DNA of 64,000 nt from an uncultured Lachnospiraceae bacterium (GCA_910587295.1 CAJULP010000005.1:20984-84983), one strand, 5' to 3'. Counted from the first letter of the stretch, positions 1 to 9,474 are shown. Notes: generated by a model not told the origin, from the letters alone. Program-made: numbers and translations.

Positions 1-1828
1 TTCCTTCCATCACTGCTTTCTGCGCTGTCTGAATATCCTTGGCAAGCCCCACATAAGCCGGATCCTTTCTGGATAACGTAAATTCCGCAAGTCCCAGCGG
101 ATTAGAACGGTATGAAGAGGTTTCTCCGGAAGGAATCAGCTCATCCGTGGTGGTCACCGGGTCATGGATTTCCGATACCACACGCAGGACCAGGTTTTCC
201 GGAAGGGCCGTCATTGCAGGCCAGTCCTTGATATTAGGGCCAAACTGGATCTCCACGGAAGGATCCGCCACTCCATGGGAGTCGAACACCCTGTTAGCAT
301 AAATCGCTGAATCAAAGTGATATTGATATTTGCCGATGGTTCCGTCAAAGTCCGTTGCCGCCGTCAACACGCCTTTGTTAGCCGCTGTTGCCGCAATGGA
401 ACGGGCATCCATCAACGCTACGGACGCAATCTGCCCGCTTTGCAGCTTAGAGCCTTCCCTGTTGGGGAAGTTCCTTGTGGAGTGGCGGATACTGAACGCA
501 TTGTTAGCCGGTGTGTCCCCTGCGCCAAAGCAAGGACCGCAGAACGCTGTCTTCATCACTGCCCCGGTTTCCAAAAGCGCAGCCGCACAACCGTTTTTGA
601 TCAGTTCCATATAAACCGGCATGGAAGCCGGATACACGCTGAGTGTAAAGCCATCGGAACCAATATAAGCCCCTCTCATAATATCCGCCGCAGCGCAGAT
701 ATTTTCAAATCCGCCTCCTGCACAGCCTGCGATGATTCCCTGATCTACCAGGAGTTTTCCGTTCTTCACTTTATCCTTCAAAGAAAACGCAACGGCACCG
801 TCCAAGGAAACCGCAGCCTTTTTCTCCACATCATCCAAAATATCCATGAGGTTTGCATTCAGTTCCTCAATGGTATATGTGTTGCTGGGATGAAATGGCA
901 TGGCGATCATAGGCTTAATGGTGCTTAAGTCAATCTCGATCAGGCCATCATAGAACGCCGCCTGTGCCGGGTTTAATTCCTGATAATCTTCGCTTCTGCC
1001 GTGGATCTCATAAAATTCCTTAATGGTATCATCTGTCTGCCAGATAGATGACAGGCAGGTGGTCTCCGTAGTCATCACGTCAATACCGATCCTGAAATCC
1101 GCACTTAAGGAAGCCACGCCCGGACCTACAAATTCCATCACCTTATTCTTCACGGTACCCTTTGCAAATACTTCTCCGATAATGGCAAGAGCCACATCCT
1201 GCGGGCCTACGCCGTGAACCGGCTCACCTTTCAGGTATACCGCCACCACGCCGGGCATATTGATGTCATAGGTCTGGTTTAATAATTGCTTTACCAATTC
1301 CGGCCCGCCTTCTCCCATGGCCATAGTTCCAAGAGCCCCATACCTGGTATGGGAGTCGGAGCCAAGGATCATCTTCCCGCCTCCGGCTAACATTTCCCTT
1401 GCAAACTGGTGGATCACCGCCTGATGAGGGGGAACGTAAACACCGCCGTATTTTTTAGCACAGGTAAGACCAAACATGTGGTCATCCTCATTGATGGTTC
1501 CGCCCACCGCACACAGGGAATTGTGGCAATTGGTAAGTACATAAGGAACCGGAAACTTTTCAAGCCCCGACGCTCTTGCCGTCTGGATGATCCCTACAAA
1601 AGTGATGTCATGGGAAGTAAGCTTGTCAAACTTGATCTTCAGCTTTTCCATGTTCCCTGACGTATTGTGGGATTCCAATATCCCGTAGGCAATCGTTCCT
1701 TTCCTTGCCTCCTCTATGGAAATATCTTTTCCAATCTTACTTTTTACCTGATCAAGCGCCTCCGGTCTATCCGGCACGATCTGGGTGCCGTTTACCAGGT
1801 AAGCGCCTTTTTCATATACTGATACCAT
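1..1828 (-). CDS. Aconitase-family hydratase (YbhJ-like), C-terminus cut by window edge
   Basis: Likely a [4Fe-4S] hydro-lyase of the aconitase superfamily; the substrate is unknown. About 609 residues are visible and the C-terminal swivel domain lies beyond the window. Family marks are DSHTRYG at about residues 158-164 followed by a glycine-rich stretch, a Cys-Ala-Gly-Gly-Gly segment near 365 at the place of the first cluster cysteine, and CGPCFG near 430 holding the paired cluster cysteines. STRNFPNREGSK follows and matches the aconitase substrate-binding loop. The ATG at 1828 is chosen because GGAGG lies 7 bases upstream. The N-terminus (YEKGAYLVNGTQIVPD) resembles the YbhJ-type putative hydratases rather than AcnA/AcnB or LeuC, so I do not call it aconitase. 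The gene is divergent from the one at 2041. Confidence 0.8.
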   Translation of the reverse strand, partial: MVSVYEKGAYLVNGTQIVPDRPEALDQVKSKIGKDISIEEARKGTIAYGILESHNTSGNMEKLKIKFDKLTSHDITFVGIIQTARASGLEKFPVPYVLTNCHNSLCAVGGTINEDDHMFGLTCAKKYGGVYVPPHQAVIHQFAREMLAGGGKMILGSDSHTRYGALGTMAMGEGGPELVKQLLNQTYDINMPGVVAVYLKGEPVHGVGPQDVALAIIGEVFAKGTVKNKVMEFVGPGVASLSADFRIGIDVMTTETTCLSSIWQTDDTIKEFYEIHGRSEDYQELNPAQAAFYDGLIEIDLSTIKPMIAMPFHPSNTYTIEELNANLMDILDDVEKKAAVSLDGAVAFSLKDKVKNGKLLVDQGIIAGCAGGGFENICAAADIMRGAYIGSDGFTLSVYPASMPVYMELIKNGCAAALLETGAVMKTAFCGPCFGAGDTPANNAFSIRHSTRNFPNREGSKLQSGQIASVALMDARSIAATAANKGVLTAATDFDGTIGKYQYHFDSAIYANRVFDSHGVADPSVEIQFGPNIKDWPAMTALPENLVLRVVSEIHDPVTTTDELIPSGETSSYRSNPLGLAEFTLSRKDPAYVGLAKDIQTAQKAVMEG

Positions 1829-1970
1829 ATTGTAACCTCCTGACTTTGTTTATTACAGTTATCCATGAAACACTGCCATTAATTATAAAGTAAAATGGAA
1901 AAGGTTGCAATTGCTTCCGGGAAAACTTATGCTGCCGCCGGCCTCATTTTACAATCCCTTTACATTTTAC

Positions 1971-1999
1971 TGTACAAGTCAAAACAGATTCGGTATATT
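1971..1999 (+). promoter_or_regulatory. Possible sigma-A promoter for the DUF1703 gene
   Basis: TGTACA and TATATT are separated by 17 bases, ending 41 bases before the ATG at 2041. The -35 is a weak match. The 210-base interval must also hold the promoter of the divergent hydratase, which I could not place. Confidence 0.35.
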
Positions 2000-2040
2000 A
2001 ATTATAAGTGCAGGAACATAAGGAAAGAGGTGCGCAATCT

Positions 2041-3720
2041 ATGAAGCCGATCGTTTCCATCGGAACACAGGACTTTGAAAAAATAAGGACCAGTCATTCC
2101 TTTTATATTGATAAATCCATGCTGATTAAGGAGTGGTGGGAGTCCAATGATGACGTAACGCTCATCACCCGCCCGCGCCGCTTCGGAAAAACATTAAACC
2201 TAAGTATGCTCAATTGCTTTTTTTCCAAGACCTATGAAAACAGAGGTGAATTATTTGAGGGCTTGAAAATCTGGGATCAGGAAAGCTATCGTATGCTTCA
2301 GGGCAGTTTCCCTGTCATCTACTTAAGCTTTGCAGACATTAAAGGAAACAGCTATGAAACTGCCAGAGCCGGAATCATCCGTAAGCTTGCCAAGCTTTAC
2401 AGCTCCCATGTTTACATCCGGGAGCAATTAAACGCTATGGATTCCAAAGCCTTTGACCTGATTCAAGCGGATATGGAAGATGCCATTGCCACAGCCGCTA
2501 TCCAGAACCTGACAGATTACTTATATCATTATCATGGAAAAAAAGTGTTAATCCTGTTAGACGAATACGATACCCCTTTACAGGAAGCTTATACCAACGG
2601 ATATTGGGAGGAGCTGACCACCTTCATCCGCAGTCTTTTCAATTCCACATTTAAAACCAATCCTTTTATGGAACGGGGACTGTTGACCGGCATCACACGA
2701 ATCAGCAAAGAATCTATTTTTTCCGACCTGAACAATCTGGAAGTGGTGACCACAACTTCCCAAAAATACTGCAGCCAGTTTGGTTTTACACAGGAAGAAG
2801 TTTTTCATACGCTGGATCTTTATCACATGTCCGGTGAAAAAGAAAATGTCAAGAAATGGTATGACGGTTTTACTTTCGGATCTCTGACAGATATTTATAA
2901 CCCATGGTCCATTACCTGTTTTCTGGAAAACAGGCTGTATAAGCCGTATTGGGCAAATTCCAGCTCTAACCGCCTTGTGAGCCAGTTGATCCAACAAGGA
3001 AGCTCACAGACTAAAATTATGATGGAAGATTTACTTGCAGGAAAACCATTATCCATGGAACTTGATGAAGAAATCATCTTTGACCAGCTGCATCATAAAC
3101 GCGGTGCAGTTTGGAGCCTTCTTTTAGCAAGCGGTTATTTAAAAGTGGCATCCCGGCAGTTTGATGAGACCACCGGCAGATTTACCTATTGTCTAAAGTT
3201 GACAAACCGGGAAGTGCTGTTGATGTTTGAAGACATGGTCAAAAACTGGTTTTCGGATGACAATATCCCTTACCATGGATTTTTACAGGCATTTTTACAA
3301 AATGATATAGACTATATGAATGACTATATGAACCTGGTGGCAGAACAGATATTCAGTTCTTTTGATACCGGAAATAAGCCCTCCAAAAGCGCAGATCCAG
3401 AGCGTTTTTACCATGGGTTCGTGCTGGGGCTTATTGTGGAATTGGCGGGAAAATACCGGATCACCTCAAACCGCGAAAGCGGATTTGGCAGATACGATGT
3501 CATGTTAGAGCCGGAAGACCACCGGAAGACCGCATATATATTGGAATTTAAAGTGCGAAACCCTAAAAAGGAAAAGACGCTGGAAGAGACCTTGAAGTCG
3601 GCTCTTTTGCAGATTGCAGATAAAAATTATGACGCAGCGTTGACTGCAAGAGGGATTCCCAAAGAAAACATCCGTCATTACGGTTTTGTGTTTGAAGGGA
3701 AACATGTTCTGATCGGATGA
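2041..3720 (+). CDS. AAA-ATPase-like / PD-(D/E)XK protein (DUF1703 family)
   Basis: A 559-residue protein of the family pairing an N-terminal AAA-ATPase-like domain with a C-terminal PD-(D/E)XK nuclease-like domain. The N-terminus has the family opening (FYIDKSMLIKEWW) followed by TRPRRFGKTLNLSML at about 43-57, a Walker A variant lacking the usual glycine pattern. LILLDEYDTPL near 170-180 is Walker B. The C-terminus has SGFGRYDVML and ILEFKV around 480-515, giving the D...ExK active site of the nuclease fold. ATG 2041 follows AAAGAGGTG; an in-frame GTG at 2008 has no ribosome site. Paralogue of the gene at 7714-9405. These families are numerous in Lachnospiraceae and their job is not established. 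Confidence 0.85.
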   Translation: MKPIVSIGTQDFEKIRTSHSFYIDKSMLIKEWWESNDDVTLITRPRRFGKTLNLSMLNCFFSKTYENRGELFEGLKIWDQESYRMLQGSFPVIYLSFADIKGNSYETARAGIIRKLAKLYSSHVYIREQLNAMDSKAFDLIQADMEDAIATAAIQNLTDYLYHYHGKKVLILLDEYDTPLQEAYTNGYWEELTTFIRSLFNSTFKTNPFMERGLLTGITRISKESIFSDLNNLEVVTTTSQKYCSQFGFTQEEVFHTLDLYHMSGEKENVKKWYDGFTFGSLTDIYNPWSITCFLENRLYKPYWANSSSNRLVSQLIQQGSSQTKIMMEDLLAGKPLSMELDEEIIFDQLHHKRGAVWSLLLASGYLKVASRQFDETTGRFTYCLKLTNREVLLMFEDMVKNWFSDDNIPYHGFLQAFLQNDIDYMNDYMNLVAEQIFSSFDTGNKPSKSADPERFYHGFVLGLIVELAGKYRITSNRESGFGRYDVMLEPEDHRKTAYILEFKVRNPKKEKTLEETLKSALLQIADKNYDAALTARGIPKENIRHYGFVFEGKHVLIG

Positions 3721-3730
3721 ATATTGCCCA

Positions 3731-3757
3731 AGCCGGCCCTGCATGCCCAGGCCGGCT
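3731..3757. terminator. Hairpin between convergent genes
   Basis: AGCCGGCC (3731-3738) pairs with GGCCGGCT (3750-3757) around an 11-base loop. It sits between two convergent stops (3720 and 3766), so it probably serves both directions, although neither side has a clean T run. Confidence 0.55.
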
Positions 3758-3765
3758 CGGATATA

Positions 3766-5058
3766 TTACAGGCAAAATGCCGCATATAAAGGAATCGACC
3801 AAATCCCATTTTCATCCCCAAAATTCTTTGCAGAAAACCGGACGGCACGGTAGGGATGATATTTTGCAATAAACTGCGACAAGCTTTTAGATCTGACATG
3901 CTCTCCCTTTTTCACCTCGATGCCATAAATCTTTTGTTCCTTGATAATTACAAAATCCAGCTCCGCTGAGTATTCACTACACCAATAGTACAAGTCATAC
4001 CCATTTGCCTTAAGCTGTTCCGCCACATAATTTTCCGTCAGCGCCCCAAGAAATGTATTTCCTTCTCCCGATAATATGATATGGTGTGGAAGAGATGATC
4101 TCATAGTCAAGACACCCACATCCCCCATATAAAGTTTAAAAGAAGAAAGGTCTACATACGCTGGCAAAGGTTCGAAACCATGATCAACTTTCTGGCATTT
4201 CAACACCACACCTGCCAAATTCAACCACTCGATCGACACGCCAAAAATAGCTGCCGTTCCGCCCTTTTGAACAACCTTATATTGAAATTTTTTGTTTTCT
4301 TTGGCAAGCTGTGCAGGGATAGACTGGTAGCACGCACGGATTTTTACACTGTCCGTATTAGATGCATATTTAGCCATATCCGCAATATAATTGTCCACAA
4401 TTTCATTTATAATTGGCATGATATCCAGAAAAGATTCATTTTCCAGATAATTTTCAACTGCTGCCGGCATACCGCCTACGATCAAATAATACCTGAAAAG
4501 CTCCAATGCTTCTTTATGAAGCCCCATCGGCATAGCTGCCATTTTCTGAAAGCATTCCCTGATTTCAGATACCAGAAATTCCTTGCCCAGCGCCCACAAA
4601 AATTCCTCAAAGTCCATTGGAAATAATTCCATCGTATCCACTTTCCCTACAGGAAAAGAATACTGGTTTCTGTTGATCGCTACCCCCAAAAGGCTTCCTG
4701 CCGCCGCAACATAATATTCCGGCACTTCCTCGCAAAAATATTTTAAGGACGTTAATGCTTTCTCACAGCTCTGGATTTCATCTAAAATAATAAGCGATTT
4801 TTCCGGAATGATTTTTTCTCCCTGTAAAGCTTCCAGAAACCGGAGTATTTTTTTCGGCTCCATGTTTTCCTCAAAATATGATCTCACCTGGCTGTTAATT
4901 TCCAAATTTACATATACTACGGTCTCAAAATACTTTCTGCCAAATTCTTTTAATATATAAGTCTTCCCCACCTGACGGGCTCCATTTAGAATAATAGGTT
5001 TCCTATTCTTTCGTTTTTCCTTCCAAGCTAAAAGTTTTTCTTCTATTTTTCTTTTCAT
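3766..5058 (-). CDS. AAA_14 / DUF4143 ATP-binding protein
   Basis: A 430-residue protein. NGARQVGKT at about 25-33 is Walker A and SLIILDEIQ near 90 is Walker B, as in the AAA_14 domain. The C-terminal half is the DUF4143 region and contains ENYVAEQL, SAELDFVI and GIEVKKG, a PD-(D/E)XK-like arrangement. The family is common in gut anaerobes and archaea and is not functionally defined; it is often listed among possible defence or mobile-element ATPases, which is inference. The ATG at 5058 has GGAG 8 bases upstream. A long perfect inverted repeat (5110-5161) lies just upstream and could overlap its promoter. Confidence 0.85.
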   Translation of the reverse strand: MKRKIEEKLLAWKEKRKNRKPIILNGARQVGKTYILKEFGRKYFETVVYVNLEINSQVRSYFEENMEPKKILRFLEALQGEKIIPEKSLIILDEIQSCEKALTSLKYFCEEVPEYYVAAAGSLLGVAINRNQYSFPVGKVDTMELFPMDFEEFLWALGKEFLVSEIRECFQKMAAMPMGLHKEALELFRYYLIVGGMPAAVENYLENESFLDIMPIINEIVDNYIADMAKYASNTDSVKIRACYQSIPAQLAKENKKFQYKVVQKGGTAAIFGVSIEWLNLAGVVLKCQKVDHGFEPLPAYVDLSSFKLYMGDVGVLTMRSSLPHHIILSGEGNTFLGALTENYVAEQLKANGYDLYYWCSEYSAELDFVIIKEQKIYGIEVKKGEHVRSKSLSQFIAKYHPYRAVRFSAKNFGDENGIWSIPLYAAFCL

Positions 5059-5109
5059 GGCAAAATCTCCATTTCCAGATTATTTGTATCTATATCATTG
5101 CCTAAAAAT

Positions 5110-5161
5110 ATAATTAAGTCAAGAAAAATCAAAATAATTTGATTTTTCTTGACTTAATTAT
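5110..5161. repeat. 24-bp perfect inverted repeat with 4-base loop
   Basis: Arms 5110-5133 and 5138-5161 are perfectly complementary around the loop ATAA. The arms are AT-rich and contain TTGACT, which can act as a -35 element for the minus-strand gene at 5058. The repeat lies between the end of the dehydrogenase pseudogene (5187) and the start of the DUF4143 gene (5058). It may be a terminator, an operator or a miniature mobile element; the sequence alone does not decide. Confidence 0.9.
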
Positions 5162-5186
5162 TTATAAATTATTTAATCTTCCGGAT

Positions 5187-6018
5187 TTACTTGATCTTGA
5201 TCACCGCTTTAATCAAATCCGTTTTATTCCTTACGGCTTCATTATAGGCATCCTCAATATGTTCCAGGTCAAACTCATGGGTCACAATTACCTTAATATC
5301 GATTGCGCCGCTGGCAACCGCCGCAAGCCCGACAAGTACGATCGTTCCACCCCTTTTCACTGCAAAAGGCGTCTGGGCTATGGTATGAGGAGAACCTGCC
5401 GTTTCAAAGACCTTATCCGCGCCTTCCCCATCCGTAATCTTCCCAATCTGTTCCAATGCGTCTTCCCTGCCGCTGTTAATGACATAATCCGCACCCAGCT
5501 CCTTAGCCTTATTCAGCTTTTCGTCTATCAGATCCGCAACAATAATCCTGCCGGCCCCGCGGGCTTTACAGGAAAGCATAGTGACCAGCCCTATCGTTCC
5601 CGCCCCTAAAATGACCACGGTTTCGCCAACCTGCACATCCCCCTAGTTAGCCGCATGGAACCCGACGGAAAGGGGCTCGATCAATGCGCCTTCTTTGGTA
5701 GAAACGTTGTCCGGCAGCTTAAAGCACATGTTGGCAGGAAATTCCACAAACTCCTCATTGCAGCCCTGGACCGGCGGCGTAGCAAAAAATACCACATCCG
5801 GGCAAAGATTGTATTTACCTGCCTTACAGAACTCACACTTGCCACAGGTAATACCCGGCTCTAAGCAGACACGGTCACCGGGCTTTAAGGATGTAACTCC
5901 CTCGCCGACTTCGGCTACCGTTCCGGCACACTCATGGCCCAGCCTTGGGTCTTTCGATTTCTTTGATGATCATTTTGTCCGTTCCGCGCATAAAAACGCC
6001 CTTTTGCATCATTTTCAT
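5187..6018 (-). pseudogene. Zinc-dependent polyol dehydrogenase (xylitol/sorbitol type), inactivated
   Basis: A remnant of a medium-chain zinc alcohol dehydrogenase of the sorbitol/xylitol dehydrogenase group. Reading starts at ATG 6018 after AAAGGGG and gives MKMMQKGVFMRGTDKM then KEIERPKA. The frame then jumps directly to LGHECAGTVAEVG (near 5945), so about 35-45 residues are gone, including the catalytic Cys-Gly zinc ligand, and the join is out of frame. The structural-zinc cysteines (CGKCEFCKAGKYNLC) remain. Near 5644, AAC TAG GGG replaces the expected AAN-QGD, an amber codon before the Rossmann motif GAGTIG. The remaining 149-residue 3' ORF carries only the NAD-binding half. Two independent lesions make a functional enzyme unlikely. 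Confidence 0.85.
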
Positions 6019-6054
6019 TTTAATTCCCCTTTCACAATTTTAAATTTCCTTTTT

Positions 6055-6192
6055 TTACTCTGAAAACCACCGGGTGAAACAGGTTCACCGATGTTATGCC
6101 AATCCCCGTTTCATCCGCATAATCTCCCCTGCGGGTATAACGGATGCGGATGATATCCGCTCGTTTGGATTTAAAGTCAACTGTCATCATTT
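6055..6192 (-). CDS. Small ORF, 45 residues, unknown
   Basis: Starts at ATG 6192 with GGGAAG upstream and ends 36 bases before the start of the dehydrogenase pseudogene. The product is basic and has no membrane segment or recognisable motif. It lies only 6 bases after the stop of nothing obvious and just downstream of the polyphosphate kinase gene, so it may be a fragment of a gene lost with the neighbouring decay rather than a real product. Confidence 0.25.
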
Positions 6193-6198
6193 TCTTCC

Positions 6199-7674
6199 CT
6201 ATCCCTTTAGCGCTTTCTGAATTTCCTCGATCACAATCTTAAGCGCTTTAATCCTTGCATATTTCTTATCCACAGACTCCAAAATATGCCACGGTGCATA
6301 GGATGTGCTGGTCTTTTCAATCATCTCATCCACTGCCACTTCATATTGATCCCACTTCTGCCGGTTACGCCAATCCTCATCCGTGATCTTCCATCTCTTT
6401 TCCGGTGTGTCACGCCGTTCCTCAAAACGGGCAAGCTGGGTATCCTTATCAATCTGCACCCAGAATTTAATGATCACCGCACCCCAGTCATGCAGCTCCT
6501 TCTCAAACTCATTCATTTCGTTATAAGCGCGTTTCCAGTCATTTTCACTGCAAAAACCCTCCAGCCGCTCCACCATCACGCGCCCGTACCAGCTTCTGTC
6601 AAAAATGGCAATGTGCCCTGTCTTAGGAAGTCTGGTCCAGAACCTCCACAGATAATGTCTTGCCTTCTCGTGGGGCTCCGGGCTTGCTATAGGATGCACC
6701 TCAAACCCCCTTGGGTCAAGGGCTTCCGTGATCCGCTTGATATTTCCGCCTTTTCCCGCCGCATCCCAGCCTTCAAACAAAATGACTACAGGAACTTTCA
6801 TCCTGTATAAACGGTTATGCAATTCCTGTAACTGGAACTGCAGCGTTTTTAGCTCCCCTTTATACTCCTTATCCTCCATACTCTGGTCAAGGGCAACTTC
6901 CGCAAGCTTTGGCATTTTCACAAGAGGGAACACATTCTGCAAAAGAGGCACTGCAAGACTTTGATTCTGCAGGGCGATTTCAATCCCCTGAGTAAGGATA
7001 TCCAGCGCCTGAAGCTCCGCCCATTTCTTCGACTTAGCGTCAATCACATACCAGGGTGCGGAAGGCGCATGGGTGTCTTCCAGATACCGGTCAAATACCA
7101 GACCGCATTTTTCGTAGTGCTTATTCTGCCACTTATCTTCCTCACTTACCCGCCACTTAGTGTCAATATTCCCTATCAGTTCCTTGATCCGCTTCTTTTG
7201 TTCCTTCTGGCTGATGTGGCAGAATAACTTCACTACCAGATAGCCGTTATCCGTAAGCTGCCGCTCGAACCGCCTGATACTTTCAATCCGCTGCTCATAA
7301 TCTTTCTGGCTCATTCCTTCATGGAGGCACATCCCGGTCATCTCCCCCATCCAGCCCGAATCCAGGAACATGAACTTCCCTGCTTCCGGTATCTTACTAA
7401 AATACCGGTAAAGGAAGGGCTTTCTTTTTTCTTCTTCATCAGGCGCATCCTCCATAGGCGCCACCTTAAAAAACCTGGGGTCGATATTCTGGATCAGATT
7501 CCCGATAAGACTTCCTTTTCCTGCCGTACCCCAGCCTTCCACCAGCACCAACACCGGAACTTTGTGATCCTTAAGAAGCATCTGCTGCCCAAAGAGCTTT
7601 TCCCTTGCTTTTCCAAGGCGCTGCTTTAATTCCTCTTCTTCCGGCTTTTCTAAAAAATGTACGTTTTTTAACAT
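6199..7674 (-). CDS. pap: Polyphosphate kinase 2 family, two-domain (polyphosphate:AMP phosphotransferase type)
   Basis: A 491-residue protein with two tandem PPK2 domains. Each has a Walker A: EGWGTAGKGS at about 46-55 and FEGWDAAGKGG at about 300-310. The C-terminal copy has the full catalytic set, including IFDRSWYGRVMVERLEG and the lid-region arginines. The N-terminal copy has FLDSGWMGEM at the same place, lacking the Asp-Arg and Tyr-Gly-Arg residues, so it is probably regulatory or structural, as in two-domain class II enzymes that phosphorylate AMP with polyphosphate. The ATG at 7674 is preceded by GGGGAGAGG; the upstream in-frame start at 7701 has no site. No polyphosphate synthase is next to it. 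Confidence 0.9.
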   Translation of the reverse strand: MLKNVHFLEKPEEEELKQRLGKAREKLFGQQMLLKDHKVPVLVLVEGWGTAGKGSLIGNLIQNIDPRFFKVAPMEDAPDEEEKRKPFLYRYFSKIPEAGKFMFLDSGWMGEMTGMCLHEGMSQKDYEQRIESIRRFERQLTDNGYLVVKLFCHISQKEQKKRIKELIGNIDTKWRVSEEDKWQNKHYEKCGLVFDRYLEDTHAPSAPWYVIDAKSKKWAELQALDILTQGIEIALQNQSLAVPLLQNVFPLVKMPKLAEVALDQSMEDKEYKGELKTLQFQLQELHNRLYRMKVPVVILFEGWDAAGKGGNIKRITEALDPRGFEVHPIASPEPHEKARHYLWRFWTRLPKTGHIAIFDRSWYGRVMVERLEGFCSENDWKRAYNEMNEFEKELHDWGAVIIKFWVQIDKDTQLARFEERRDTPEKRWKITDEDWRNRQKWDQYEVAVDEMIEKTSTSYAPWHILESVDKKYARIKALKIVIEEIQKALKG

Positions 7675-7713
7675 GTGTGACCTCTCCCCTTTCTGAATCA
7701 ACTGATTGCAGCC

Positions 7714-9405
7714 CTATTTCCTGCCAAACAAGACTTCACAGTCTTTTCTGTAAAAAGCTATCCCATAGCAGTCAATTTTTTTATACCCTTCCGCATACAA
7801 TTCATCCGCATATCCTTTATCATATATTTGCTGTAACGCCTTTTTCGCATCACCTTCCAAATCATCAAACCGCTTTGAGACCTTCAATTCCAGAACAAAC
7901 GCCCTGCCGCGCAAAGAAGGACTTTTTAGCACAATATCAGAACGCCCACTGCCTGACTCACGGTTAGATTTTACCAGGTAGTTCTCGCTCTGGTTCAATA
8001 TACCGGTAAGGAAGCCGTGGTAAAAATTTTCTGCACTGTCATAAAAACTAATAGCCGAGAAAAGCTGCCCACTTAAAATCCCTGCCACTTTTTGTTCATC
8101 ACCATCTTCTAATGCATGGTACAGATCCCGGAAGTCTTCCTTCTTGATCTTTTCACCAAACCAGCTCATAATTGTATTTTCATAAATGGTCATTATTTCC
8201 GTATTGGGGATATGAACCTTTAAATGTACATACTTTTCCTGGAAATATTCATCCTTTTTGGATAAATATCCGGTAAAATAAAGGAAATTCCATAAATTTT
8301 CACCATTCCCATACATATCTTCATAGGTAACTTCCCCATGCACCTGTATATCCAGCGTTCCTCCGTCCAAAAGTGTCTCAATCTGCCCTTTCGTTTCCCT
8401 ATCCGCTCTGGCAACCATATCCTTTATGATATCATTGGAACTGGTATTGACCCAATACGGATGAGGGAACGCATTAACATCCGAATATAAATCATACAAA
8501 AATTTTATCACGCTCCACGGATTATAGACTTCTGTATTGCCAAATACATATCCGTCATACCACTCCTTCATAGACGGAAAGCGTTCCTCGACATTATAAT
8601 AAGTCATCATCTGCAACACTTCCGGTTCTGTAAACCCAAAATGCTCACTATATTTTTTGTCAAGTATTGAGATGATATTCAAATGATTCAGCCCTGTAAA
8701 AATGCTCTCTTTAGAGACCCGGAGGCATCCTGTAATAACTGCCAGATGCAAATAGTCGTTCGTCTTCAATGCAGATTCAAACAATGAGCGGATAAATTCT
8801 ATCATCTCATCATAAAACCCTTTAAAGTATGCATTTTCCAGAGGAACATCATATTCATCAATCAAAATAACCACATTTTTTCCCGTAACATGGTGAAGAC
8901 ACTTGCTCAAAAATTTTATTGATCCGGAATAATCGTCATATCCAGCATCACCACCTGCGAGCCTTTGAAAAAACTGCACATCATTAGCATTCAGGGCACC
9001 GCTTTCCAGCACACTTTGATGTCTCATAAACTCTTCCGATATTTCTCTTTTAATCTTTGTATACGCTGATTCAAAGACAGGCTGTTTCGCTGATTTCAAA
9101 GTCAGATTGATTACCGGGAACATCCCCATCTGACCTATATACTCCTTCCCTGCTTCCGCAATTTTTAATCCTTGAAAAAGCTTCCTGTTCTGCGCATTCT
9201 TCTCTATGCTTCCGGTGTCCTCAAAAAAATACCGGAGCATACTAAGATTCAGAGTTTTCCCAAAACGTCTCGGACGGGTAAATAAGTTTACTTTTCCTTT
9301 TAAATCCAGCAGTTCTTTGATGAACATTGTTTTATCCACATAATAATAACCGGATTTCAGCATATCTTCAAAATTTTCCACACCGATTGGCAATGCTTTC
9401 TTCAT
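7714..9405 (-). CDS. AAA-ATPase-like / PD-(D/E)XK protein (DUF1703 family), second copy
   Basis: A 563-residue homologue of the protein at 2041-3720, with the same plan: YYYVDKTMFIKELL, then FTRPRRFGKTLNLSML (about 42-57), VVILIDEYDVPLENAY as Walker B near 175-190, and a nuclease-like end with SGSGRSDIVL and FVLELKVSK around 480-510. The two paralogues clearly differ along their length, so this is not a recent tandem duplication. The start MKKALPIGVENF is the usual family opening. It lies 12 bases after the pap leader in the same direction but probably has its own promoter. Confidence 0.85.
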   Translation of the reverse strand: MKKALPIGVENFEDMLKSGYYYVDKTMFIKELLDLKGKVNLFTRPRRFGKTLNLSMLRYFFEDTGSIEKNAQNRKLFQGLKIAEAGKEYIGQMGMFPVINLTLKSAKQPVFESAYTKIKREISEEFMRHQSVLESGALNANDVQFFQRLAGGDAGYDDYSGSIKFLSKCLHHVTGKNVVILIDEYDVPLENAYFKGFYDEMIEFIRSLFESALKTNDYLHLAVITGCLRVSKESIFTGLNHLNIISILDKKYSEHFGFTEPEVLQMMTYYNVEERFPSMKEWYDGYVFGNTEVYNPWSVIKFLYDLYSDVNAFPHPYWVNTSSNDIIKDMVARADRETKGQIETLLDGGTLDIQVHGEVTYEDMYGNGENLWNFLYFTGYLSKKDEYFQEKYVHLKVHIPNTEIMTIYENTIMSWFGEKIKKEDFRDLYHALEDGDEQKVAGILSGQLFSAISFYDSAENFYHGFLTGILNQSENYLVKSNRESGSGRSDIVLKSPSLRGRAFVLELKVSKRFDDLEGDAKKALQQIYDKGYADELYAEGYKKIDCYGIAFYRKDCEVLFGRK

Positions 9406-9474
9406 CCCGATTCCCCCATCAAGCCGTTACCCTACTTTTTTCAATTATACCCCATTTCCCCCTATTTCACAACT

